From Actinomycetota bacterium (lineage in GTDB: Bacteria; Actinomycetota; Actinomycetes; Mycobacteriales; Micromonosporaceae), in contig VAXX01000153.1 of the NCBI GenBank assembly GCA_005885115.1, positions 1-6,142 of the forward strand: DNA of 6,142 bases, read 5' to 3'. A program made the position numbers and the translations under genes. Shown piece by piece: positions 1-5,755 of the stretch (positions within the stretch are counted from its first letter, which is position 1; each line of letters opens with the position of its first letter). The notes below the pieces were generated by a model. The model had not been told where the DNA came from. It saw only the letters and a list, made by a program, of their open reading frames with translations, and ran no database searches.

Positions 1-1
1 C

Positions 2-799
2 GACCAGGAGGGCGGGGAGGTACAGACGTTGCGGGGCAACGACTTCCCGGCGATCCCGTCAGCCGTACAGCAGGGGCAGTGGGACCAGCAGACCCTCCGG
101 GCCCGGACTGCCGACTGGGCCGGGCGCCTCGCCGGTGCCGGGGTCACCATGGACCTCGCCCCGGTCGCCGATACCGTCCCCGCCGGTACCGGCGGCGCCA
201 ACCCACCGATCGGCGCGTTCAACCGCCAGTACGGTTCGGCGCCCGACCCGGTGGCCCAGGACATCGCCACGGTGGTGGGAGCCGCCCAGTCGGCCGGGGT
301 GCTGACCACCCTCAAGCACTTCCCGGGCCTGGGCCGGGTACGCGCGAACACCGACACCTCGACCCAGGCGGTGGACCCGGTGACCACCGTGGACGACCCG
401 TACCTGCGGCCGTTCTCGGCGGGCATCGGGGCCGGGTCGGCCGCGGTGATGGTGTCGTCCGCGACGTACCCCCGGCTTGACGCGCAGTCGGTCGCGGCCT
501 TCTCCACGCCGATCGTCACCGGCCTGCTGCGCCAGCGCCTGGGCTTCACCGGCGTGATCGTCTCCGACGACCTCGGCGCCGCCGTCGCGGTCAGGGCCGT
601 ACCGGTCGGCGACCGCGCGGTCCGGTTCGTCCGGGCCGGCGGTGACCTCGTGCTGACCGTACGCTCGGCCGACGCCGCGCCGATGACCGCCGCGCTGCTG
701 GCCGCCGCCCGCCAGTCGGCCGACTTCGCCGCCCGGGTGACCGACGCGGCCCGGCACGTGCTGCGCGCCAAGTTCCGCGCCGGTCTCCTGCACTGCTAG
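2..799 (+). CDS. Glycoside hydrolase family 3 (NagZ-like beta-N-acetylhexosaminidase), 3' part
   Basis: The open frame is already running at the left edge, so the true start and N-terminal part lie outside; 265 residues are visible. It opens with DQEGG, the substrate-pocket motif of GH3 NagZ-type enzymes. It continues with a (beta/alpha)8-barrel pattern including MDLAPVAD, the KHFPGLG motif (K codon at 314) and VIVSDDLGAA, whose first Asp (566-568) is the expected catalytic nucleophile. It ends soon after the barrel, so it is a single-domain enzyme without the second GH3 domain. Family members cleave terminal beta-linked N-acetylglucosamine or related sugars, for example in cell-wall turnover. 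In NagZ an Asp-x-His dyad shortly after KHFPGHG supplies the acid/base; here the matching stretch reads NTDTS with no His, so activity or specificity may differ. Many actinobacterial relatives are secreted or lipoproteins, which cannot be checked here. The stop interlocks with that of the convergent DUF3072 gene. Confidence 0.88.
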   Translation, partial: DQEGGEVQTLRGNDFPAIPSAVQQGQWDQQTLRARTADWAGRLAGAGVTMDLAPVADTVPAGTGGANPPIGAFNRQYGSAPDPVAQDIATVVGAAQSAGVLTTLKHFPGLGRVRANTDTSTQAVDPVTTVDDPYLRPFSAGIGAGSAAVMVSSATYPRLDAQSVAAFSTPIVTGLLRQRLGFTGVIVSDDLGAAVAVRAVPVGDRAVRFVRAGGDLVLTVRSADAAPMTAALLAAARQSADFAARVTDAARHVLRAKFRAGLLHC

Positions 800-987
800 C
801 CGCGACCGGTACGGGCCTGCAACTCCTCGATCTTCTTCGCCGCGTCCCGCTTGGTCAGCTCGTCGGGCAGCTCCTCGCCCGCCTCCCGGGCCAGGGTGCC
901 CAGGTAGGACCGCTGCGCCGCGGTCCACGGCTCGTCACCGGTGACCCACTCATCGGGATCCTTGATGGCCGCGTCGTCGTCGGTCAC
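796..987 (-). CDS. DUF3072 family small protein
   Basis: A 63-residue protein starting at GTG 987. It contains the family signature DPDEWVTGDEPWTAAQ, then a helix (SYLGTLAREAGEELP) and LTKRDAAKKIEELQ, which I recognise as DUF3072, a small soluble actinobacterial family of unknown function. The two predicted helices joined by a Pro-Asp-Glu-Leu turn look like a small helical nucleic-acid- or protein-binding module, but that is only a guess. I chose GTG 987 because a purine-rich GAGGGGG (994-1000) sits 6 bases upstream and the conserved part begins nearby. An ATG at 1041 in the same frame would add 18 unconserved residues and overlap the upstream alpha-galactosidase gene by 26 bases. It lies 28 bases downstream of that gene on the same strand, so the two are probably co-transcribed. 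It shares its stop region with the convergent GH3 gene. There are no Cys residues, signal peptide or membrane segment. Confidence 0.82.
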   Translation of the reverse strand: MTDDDAAIKDPDEWVTGDEPWTAAQRSYLGTLAREAGEELPDELTKRDAAKKIEELQARTGRG

Positions 988-1000
988 GACCCACCCCCTC
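988..1000 (-). promoter_or_regulatory. Ribosome binding site deciding the DUF3072 start
   Basis: Reading the minus strand, GAGGGGG (1000 down to 994) is followed by six bases and then GTG at 987. It lies wholly within the 28-base gap after the alpha-galactosidase stop (1016). This favours the 63-residue form over the longer reading from ATG 1041. Confidence 0.6.
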
Positions 1001-1015
1001 GCTCGTACAGGTGTG

Positions 1016-3163
1016 TCATTCCCCGGGTGCGCGCGGTTCAACCGTGCCGACCTCCAGCACGATCCCCTGGGACGGATTGAGCAGGGGCGCCGGCAGTCCG
1101 ACGGCGGTCAGGACCGAGCCGGGCACGGTGACCGTACCGGCGAGCAGCCACTCCGGTTGGCGCAGCGCGATTCCGGCCGGTACCTCCAGCTCGCCCGGCA
1201 CCGTGACGGTGTAGGTGCGCGCCGGGTCCAGGCCGGGCAGCCGGATCGGGGCCGGGACGATGTCCGGTGAGCTGGTCAGCTTGAGGTAGGCGTACACCGC
1301 CCGCGTCCGATCCGGCGAAACCGTGCCGTGCACCCAGGCGGCCGGGTCCGGATGGTCGGCCCGGACCGTGTCACCGCTGTGCAGCAACGGCCGGAGCCGT
1401 TTGTACAACCGGATCCAGGCGGCGAGCCGATCCAGTTCGGTCTCGCTGCACGAGCTGACGTCCCACTCGATACCGGCGTGGGCGAACAGCGCGGTGATCG
1501 CCCGGAAGCTGAGTTCGGCGGTACGTCCGGTGGTGTGCGACTCGTACGGGCCGACGTGCGAGCCGGTCAGCTCGGGCGGGACGAGCAGCCCGGTCCAGCG
1601 CTGGATGGCTTGCCGCTCAAGGGCGTCGTTGGTGTCCGAGGCCCAGATCCGGTCGGTACGCGCGAGGATCCCCAGGTCCACCCGGGCGCCGCCGGACGAG
1701 CACGACTCGATCTCCAACTCGGGGTGGCGCCGGCGCAGCTCGTCCAGCAGCCGGTAGGTGGCAAGGGTCTGCGCGTGTACCCCGGCGTGCCCGTCGTGTA
1801 CCGCCTCCAGCAGGTCCCGGTTGTGGTCCCACTTGAAGTAGTCGATCTGGTATTCGCCGACCAGCGCGTCGAGCCGGTCGAGGACGTACCCGAACGCCTC
1901 CGGCCGGGCCAGGTCCAGGATGTACTGGTTGCGCGCCGGCATCGGGGGCCGGCCGGGCGCGGCCAGCAGCCAGTCCGGGTGGGTACGCGCGAGGTCGGAG
2001 TCGGGGTTGACCATCTCCGGCTCGACCCAGAGCCCGAACTGCATCCCCAGCGACCGTACGTGCTTCACCAACGGGTGCAGCCCGTCCGGCCAGACCGCCG
2101 GGTCGACGTACCAGTCGCCGAGCCCGGCGTGGTCGTCGCGCCGCCCCCGGAACCAGCCGTCGTCGAGCACGAACCGTTCCACGCCGATCCGGGCCGCCAC
2201 GTCGGCGAGCCCGGTCAGCCGGTCCAGCCGGTGGTCGAAGTACACCGCCTCCCAGGTGTTCAGCACGACCGGGCGCGGGGTGCGCGGGTGGTTCGGGCGG
2301 GCGCGCAGGAAGCGGTGCAGCCGTTGGCCCAGCCCGTCCAGGCCGGCGCCGGACCAGACGAAGTACGTCCACGGCGTGGTGTACGTCTCCCCTTCGGCGA
2401 GCCGGACCTCACCGGCGGCGAGCAGCTCGCCGCCGCCGATGACGGCGAACCCTTCGGGGATCCGTTCGGCCACGTGGGAGTGGTTTCCGCTCCATCCGAC
2501 GTGTACCCCCCAGACCTGGCCGGATCCGAAGCCGAACCCGTCCGTACCGGCGATCAACAGCCCGGTCCCGTCGTGGCCGGTGCGCCCGCGCCGGTTCTCC
2601 CGCAGCCGGGTGCCGTGGGTGAACGGGCCGCGCTGCGGTGCGCGTTCGCGGGCCCACCGCCCGGTGAAGTCCAGCAGTTCCAAGGCATCCGCCGGTACGG
2701 GCAGGAGCGTGTCGACCCGCTCGACGGTGTACGGGCCGGTGCCGGTGTTGGTCAGCGCGTGCCGGATCCGCAGTACCCCTTCGGGGCTCAGGACCAGCTC
2801 GGTGGTCAGCGCGATCCCGGCGTCGACGTCGGCGGCGCGTACCCGCACCGAGCCGTCCTCGAGCGCCACCGGTCCGGTCAGCGCCAGCCGCGGGTACGGC
2901 CAGCTCCCCTCCCGGTGCCCGGCCAGGCCCGGCCGCCCGATCCAGCCCTCCGCCTGCGTGGGTACCAGCGTCAGCCGCACCGCGTCGTTGGTCGCCGCCA
3001 GCGGCAGCGCCGGCGTCAGCGCCCGTACCGCGCCGGCGTCCAGCGCACCGAGATCGGCGCCCCAGTGCAGCACCCGGGGCAGGCCGGGGCCGGCGACATC
3101 GAGCACCACCATCACGCCGTCCGCCCGGAGTACCACCGGCTCTGGTGACCCGCTCACGTCCAC
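1016..3163 (-). CDS. galA: Alpha-galactosidase, glycoside hydrolase family 36
   Basis: A 715-residue protein, the usual size for GH36 enzymes, which release terminal alpha-1,6-galactose from melibiose, raffinose-type sugars or galactomannan with retention of configuration. Residues 1 to about 290 form the N-terminal beta-supersandwich domain. The catalytic barrel follows: NTWEA (302-306), FVLDDGWF (331-338), GLWVEPEMV (377-385) and YFKWDHNR (442-449), with D446 the expected nucleophile. Next come CSSGGARVD (488-496) and WASDTND (507-513), with D510 the expected acid/base. The remainder is the C-terminal beta-sandwich. No signal peptide is visible, so it probably acts in the cytoplasm on imported oligosaccharides, though no transporter or regulator is in the window. 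The start is GTG 3163, with GGAAGG (3169-3174) five bases upstream; a second GTG two codons in is less well placed. A promoter at 3226-3255 fits. It leads a probable two-gene operon with DUF3072. The symbol is by family; exact substrate is not known. Confidence 0.93.
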   Translation of the reverse strand: MDVSGSPEPVVLRADGVMVVLDVAGPGLPRVLHWGADLGALDAGAVRALTPALPLAATNDAVRLTLVPTQAEGWIGRPGLAGHREGSWPYPRLALTGPVALEDGSVRVRAADVDAGIALTTELVLSPEGVLRIRHALTNTGTGPYTVERVDTLLPVPADALELLDFTGRWARERAPQRGPFTHGTRLRENRRGRTGHDGTGLLIAGTDGFGFGSGQVWGVHVGWSGNHSHVAERIPEGFAVIGGGELLAAGEVRLAEGETYTTPWTYFVWSGAGLDGLGQRLHRFLRARPNHPRTPRPVVLNTWEAVYFDHRLDRLTGLADVAARIGVERFVLDDGWFRGRRDDHAGLGDWYVDPAVWPDGLHPLVKHVRSLGMQFGLWVEPEMVNPDSDLARTHPDWLLAAPGRPPMPARNQYILDLARPEAFGYVLDRLDALVGEYQIDYFKWDHNRDLLEAVHDGHAGVHAQTLATYRLLDELRRRHPELEIESCSSGGARVDLGILARTDRIWASDTNDALERQAIQRWTGLLVPPELTGSHVGPYESHTTGRTAELSFRAITALFAHAGIEWDVSSCSETELDRLAAWIRLYKRLRPLLHSGDTVRADHPDPAAWVHGTVSPDRTRAVYAYLKLTSSPDIVPAPIRLPGLDPARTYTVTVPGELEVPAGIALRQPEWLLAGTVTVPGSVLTAVGLPAPLLNPSQGIVLEVGTVEPRAPGE

Positions 3164-3225
3164 GCCCGCCTTCCGCTGGTTGGTGTTGCGCGTTCCTGCC
3201 GGTGCCGGGGCCGCGACCGGGGCTC

Positions 3226-3255
3226 AGACTAGATCGCCACGCGCGGCGCCGGCAA
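3226..3255 (-). promoter_or_regulatory. Promoter for the alpha-galactosidase/DUF3072 unit
   Basis: On the minus strand TTGCCG (3250-3255) and TAGTCT (3226-3231) are separated by 18 bases. This is a good match to the vegetative sigma-70-type pattern and rare in such GC-rich DNA. Transcription would begin near 3219, leaving a leader of about 55 bases before GTG 3163. The 8-bp palindrome CGGCGCCG (3244-3251) overlaps the -35 box and could be an operator half, but it may also be chance in GC-rich sequence. The remainder of the divergent gap (3164-3343) shows no other clear element apart from the hemerythrin RBS. Confidence 0.55.
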
Positions 3256-3330
3256 GAAAAGCCCAGACCACGCCCCGCGTGCATGAGCCGCCCGATTGCG
3301 GGAAGGACAACGGGGACCGAACACGAGCGC

Positions 3331-3343
3331 GGAGGTGACGAAC
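3331..3343 (+). promoter_or_regulatory. Ribosome binding site fixing the hemerythrin gene start
   Basis: GGAGGTGA at 3331-3338 is a near-perfect Shine-Dalgarno sequence, placed five bases before GTG 3344. It rules out the in-frame upstream start at 3296, which would add 16 unconserved residues. No clear -10/-35 pair was found for this gene in the divergent gap. Confidence 0.75.
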
Positions 3344-3836
3344 GTGACGGACGTCGCGCAACAGGATGTGGTGGCGTTGCTGCTGGAGCAGCACAACCAG
3401 ATCAAGACCTTGTTCAACCAGGTGTCGACCGCGCGCGGGACGCAGAAGCGGGAGTTGTTCGAGGACCTGGTCCGGCTGCTCGCGGTGCACGAGAGCGCCG
3501 AGGAGGAGGTCGTCCACCCGGCCGCCCGGCGCTCGATCAACGGTGGCGACCAGGTGGTGGAGAGCCGCCTGCACGAGGAGGACGAAGCCAAGCACGCGCT
3601 GGCCGAGCTGTACGACCTCGGGGTCGACCACCCCGAGTTCGACGCCAAACTGGCCACGCTCGCCCAGGCGGGCCGGCGCGCTCAAGGCCGCGGAGGCCAC
3701 CGCCCCGACCCGCCCGCACCCCGGTGCCGGTGAGTCGGCGATGGCCAACCTGCTCGTCGGGCCGCCGGCCGCGGTCTTCGACCGGACCCGGGACGCGGTA
3801 CGCGACTGGCGCCAGTCCCAGCGGGACGAGGACTGA
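3344..3836 (+). pseudogene. Hemerythrin HHE domain protein, disrupted by deletion and frameshift
   Basis: From GTG 3344 the frame reads as a hemerythrin-like four-helix bundle. It has EQHNQI (H17), HESAEEEVVHP (H49, E53/E54, H58) and HEEDEAKH (H77, H84), the ligands of a di-iron site. After TLAQA (residue 109, codon 3668-3670) the frame runs into an unrelated Arg/Pro-rich tail and stops at 3733 (129 residues). In the +1 frame, from about 3672 to the stop at 3836, the sequence resumes with ALKAAEATAPTRPHPG and then ANLLVGPPAAVFDRTRDAVRD, which I recognise as the conserved C-terminus of this actinobacterial family. The intervening helix carrying the final HxxxE ligands is in no frame, so roughly 25-35 codons seem lost together with the frame. 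The RBS is intact, so a truncated product may still be made but should not bind a normal diiron centre. Alternatives are an assembly error or a recent real deletion. Confidence 0.78.
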
Positions 3837-3845
3837 GCCATCCTC

Positions 3846-3884
3846 CCTCCGGCGCCGCCGATCACCGGCGGCGCCGGAGGCTTT
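3846..3884 (+). terminator. Rho-independent-type terminator after the hemerythrin gene
   Basis: A perfect 15-bp inverted repeat has arms 3846-3860 and 3866-3880 and a five-base loop (ATCAC). It begins nine bases after the hemerythrin-frame stop at 3836 and is followed by CTTT. The T tract is short, as is common in actinobacteria. It separates the hemerythrin gene from the next gene and implies that gene has its own promoter. Confidence 0.8.
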
Positions 3885-3913
3885 GCGCGGGACACCGTAC
3901 GGCGGTCGATGCG

Positions 3914-3922
3914 TGCTAGCGT
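3914..3922 (+). promoter_or_regulatory. Probable extended -10 promoter of the orphan gene at 3979
   Basis: TGC followed by TAGCGT (3917-3922) matches the actinobacterial extended -10 pattern (TGn-TAnnnT). It lies between the upstream terminator and the RBS at 3966. No good -35 box stands at 16-18 bases, which is tolerated with an extended -10. Transcription would start near 3929, giving a leader of about 50 bases. Confidence 0.42.
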
Positions 3923-3978
3923 CTGCCGATCTCACCGCGCAGCCGCGGTGGACCGCAGACCCCACGGAGGATGCGCCC

Positions 3979-4419
3979 ATGGCGATACGTCGAGCCAAGC
4001 AGAAGGAACAGGTCATCGCGAAGCTGTCCAGCGTCGCGCCGCCCGGGGAGACCTTCATCGCGTGCGTACACTGCGAAACCGGCCCGAGCCCGTGGCTCAA
4101 CAGCCTTTTCGACGAGGTACCGTTCCTCGGCCTCGTCGTCGCCCTGACCCGGAAGTTCTACTTCCTGACGCTGACCAACTCGTCCGTCGTGGTCAACTCC
4201 GCCAACCGGTTCACCAACCGGCCCGGTGAGGTCGTCGCGGTGTTCCCGCGGCACGACCTGCCGGTCAGCCGGGTCAAGCGGGCGATGGTGTGGAGCTCGA
4301 TGTACCTGCACTTCCCCAGCGCCGCCAAGCCGACCCGGCTGAACATCCACCGGTACTGGCGGGGCGAGTTCGACCAGCTGCTCGCCGCCCTGCCCGCCCA
4401 GGCCGTCGAGACGGTCTGA
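3979..4419 (+). CDS. Uncharacterised 146-residue protein, possibly PH-like
   Basis: I do not recognise a named family. ATG 3979 is preceded by GGAGG (3966-3970) with an 8-base spacer, and codon use matches the neighbours, so the gene is convincing. The N-terminus is short, basic and helical (IRRAKQKEQVIAKL). A CVHC pair follows at 29-32, then a strand-rich core at about 47-113 with alternating hydrophobics (FYFLTLTNSSVVV; VVAVFPRHDLPVSRV; SMYLHF). A final amphipathic helix (GEFDQLLAAL, about 129-138) ends it. Repeated strands closing in one C-terminal helix, with a 'ltnssvvv...pghdlpvsrv' rhythm, resemble bacterial pleckstrin-homology-like domains such as the YokE-like group, but this is inference. 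There is no signal peptide; residues 48-56 (PFLGLVVAL) are hydrophobic but too short for a clear membrane span. It has its own probable promoter, and it converges with the carboxypeptidase gene 48 bases downstream. Confidence 0.8.
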   Translation: MAIRRAKQKEQVIAKLSSVAPPGETFIACVHCETGPSPWLNSLFDEVPFLGLVVALTRKFYFLTLTNSSVVVNSANRFTNRPGEVVAVFPRHDLPVSRVKRAMVWSSMYLHFPSAAKPTRLNIHRYWRGEFDQLLAALPAQAVETV

Positions 4420-4438
4420 CCACCGACCTGAACATCGC

Positions 4439-4469
4439 GGCCGCCGGGCCCGGGCCGGGTCCGGCGGTC
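4439..4469. terminator. Hairpin between two convergent genes, possible bidirectional terminator
   Basis: Arms 4441-4451 and 4457-4467 pair over 11 bp, including one G-U (4448/4460) on the plus-strand RNA, around a five-base loop. Pairing can extend outward to 4439/4469. It lies in the 48-base gap between convergent stops and reaches into the carboxypeptidase stop codon (4468-4470). There is no T tract on either side, so termination efficiency is uncertain, and GC-rich DNA makes such hairpins common by chance. Confidence 0.4.
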
Positions 4470-5691
4470 AGCGCAGCGGCAGACCCCGGCGCCGGGCGGC
4501 GCGCCGGATCAGGCGCGGGCACAGCGCGGCGATCACCAGCAGCGGTACGGCGGCGACCGCCATCGCCAGCCCCAGTGCCCCGGTACCGGGCCCCCCGCCC
4601 ATGGCCCGCTGGAACACCGGTGCCTTCGACGCCGGACGCGGGGTGGGCGGGTTGCGGAGCCGATCCACCTCGTCGGGCGTCACGAGGTGCCCGACGCTCC
4701 CATCGGCGGGCAGCCCGAATCCCCAGTCGAGCAGGGCGGCGCCCTGCTGCCACCCGCGTACCGGAAACGCCTCGGCACCCAGCAACGTGACCACCAGCCG
4801 GCGGCCGTTGCGTTGCGCCGCCCCGACGTAGGTGTGCCGGGCCTGGTCGGTGAAGCCGGTCTTGCCGCCCAGCGCCCCCGGGTACCGGGTCAGCAGTTGG
4901 TTCTCGTTCTGGATCTGGAAGCCGCGCGGATCCTTCGGCGGCTGCGGCGGGATCTGCGCCCGCAACGCCGTGTCGTACCGGCGGAAGTCGTCCCGGGCGA
5001 AGTCCGCCCGGGCGATCAGGGCCAGGTCGTACGCGCTGGTGAACTGCCCCGGCCGGTCCAGCCCCGAGGAGCTGACCGCGTGCGTGTCGTCGGCGCCCAG
5101 CCGGTGCGCCTCGGCGTTCATCGCCGCGATCCCGCCGGCCAGCCCGGCGTCCCCGCCGCCGAGCCGGGCCAGCACGTTGGCCGTGTCGTTGCCCGATTCC
5201 AGCAGCAGCCCGAGCCATAGCGTCTCGACGGTGTACCGGCCGCCGGGCAGGACGCCGACCGCGGAACTGCCCGGATCGATGTTCAGGTCGTCGGGGGTCA
5301 CCTCGACCACCTGGGTCGGGTCCAGCCGGGGCAGCATCGTCTCGGCCAGCAGCAGCTTCTGTACGCTCGCCGGCCGGTGCTGCTCGTGCGGTCCGCAGGC
5401 GCCGAGCACCTCGCCGGTATCCAGGTCGGCGACCAGCCACGCGGTGGCGGACACCGCGGGCGGGGTGGGGACCCCGGCCGGTACGGTCAGCCCGGCGGTG
5501 GCCAGGCCCGGGCCGCCGAGCACCGGACGGGCCGGGTCGCGCGCGGGCGGGGACGGCTGCGGCGGCACCGGCCGGGGCTGGGCCACGTACGGGCACGGTA
5601 CGAACACCGGCGTCGCGGACGGGGGTACCGCCGGCGGCGACCCGATCAGCGCGGCGCCCGCGAGGGCGGTGAGAACGCGCCAACCGCTCAT
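4468..5691 (-). CDS. D-alanyl-D-alanine carboxypeptidase (peptidase S11, DacA/PBP5-like), membrane anchored
   Basis: A 407-residue penicillin-binding-type serine peptidase that trims the terminal D-Ala of peptidoglycan pentapeptides outside the membrane. All three active-site motifs are present: S109-V-Q-K112 (nucleophile and Lys), S166-G-N168 and K277-T-G279. Residues 6-17 ([12 protein letters not shown]) are a short hydrophobic export signal. Residues 19-80 are a Pro-rich, disordered-looking linker, and the catalytic domain spans about 82-340. A single C-terminal membrane helix (about 371-390, [20 protein letters not shown]) is followed by a basic tail ([10 protein letters not shown]). This is the actinobacterial layout, in which a transmembrane anchor replaces the amphipathic helix of E. 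coli PBP5; I see no clear PBP5 C-terminal beta domain. ATG 5691 is chosen because the signal segment begins there and a -10 box ends 8 bases upstream, suggesting a leaderless mRNA; no good SD is present. A longer reading from ATG 5757 would overlap the divergent racemase start. Confidence 0.92.
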   Translation of the reverse strand: MSGWRVLTALAGAALIGSPPAVPPSATPVFVPCPYVAQPRPVPPQPSPPARDPARPVLGGPGLATAGLTVPAGVPTPPAVSATAWLVADLDTGEVLGACGPHEQHRPASVQKLLLAETMLPRLDPTQVVEVTPDDLNIDPGSSAVGVLPGGRYTVETLWLGLLLESGNDTANVLARLGGGDAGLAGGIAAMNAEAHRLGADDTHAVSSSGLDRPGQFTSAYDLALIARADFARDDFRRYDTALRAQIPPQPPKDPRGFQIQNENQLLTRYPGALGGKTGFTDQARHTYVGAAQRNGRRLVVTLLGAEAFPVRGWQQGAALLDWGFGLPADGSVGHLVTPDEVDRLRNPPTPRPASKAPVFQRAMGGGPGTGALGLAMAVAAVPLLVIAALCPRLIRRAARRRGLPLR

Positions 5692-5755
5692 GTCCGCGAG
5701 GGTAGTCGGGCCGGTTCCGGGCCGCACGGCGGACGGGCCGATACCCTCGGAGGCC
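5692..5755. promoter_or_regulatory. Divergent promoter region with mirror-image TACCCTCG boxes
   Basis: An exact 8-bp inverted repeat, CGAGGGTA (5697-5704) and TACCCTCG (5742-5749), frames the 64-base divergent gap. On each strand it presents TACCCT, a TAnnnT -10 hexamer. The hexamer is 7 bases before ATG 5691 (minus strand) and 8 bases before ATG 5756 (plus strand), the spacing expected when transcription starts at the start codon itself. No convincing -35 boxes are seen. GGAGG (5749-5753) ends only two bases before ATG 5756, too close for normal SD pairing, which fits leaderless translation of the racemase gene. Confidence 0.5.

Noticed and set aside
59..928. A 289-codon minus-strand open frame opposite the GH3 gene
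   Set aside because: It has Arg/Gly-rich shadow composition, no motifs, and spans both GH3 and the DUF3072 gene.
988..1041. Longer DUF3072 form from ATG 1041
   Set aside because: It overlaps the alpha-galactosidase 3' end and lacks the good RBS found for GTG 987.
1328..3148. A 606-codon open frame on the plus strand opposite the alpha-galactosidase gene, and another at 1920-3338
   Set aside because: Both are rich in Pro, Arg, Gly, Val or Ser with no domain pattern, which is the signature of the antisense of GC-rich coding DNA. The minus-strand frame has complete GH36 motifs.
3672..3836. The hemerythrin C-terminal frame as a separate small gene
   Set aside because: There is no RBS-preceded start in that frame; the only ATG (3741) lies inside the conserved tail. 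It is better read as the remnant of one gene. Programmed frameshifting is unlikely because a whole helix is also missing.
3145..3978. Upstream extension of the orphan gene to 3145
   Set aside because: The open frame crosses the hemerythrin gene and its terminator and is Arg/Pro-rich. The RBS at 3966-3970 fixes the start at 3979.
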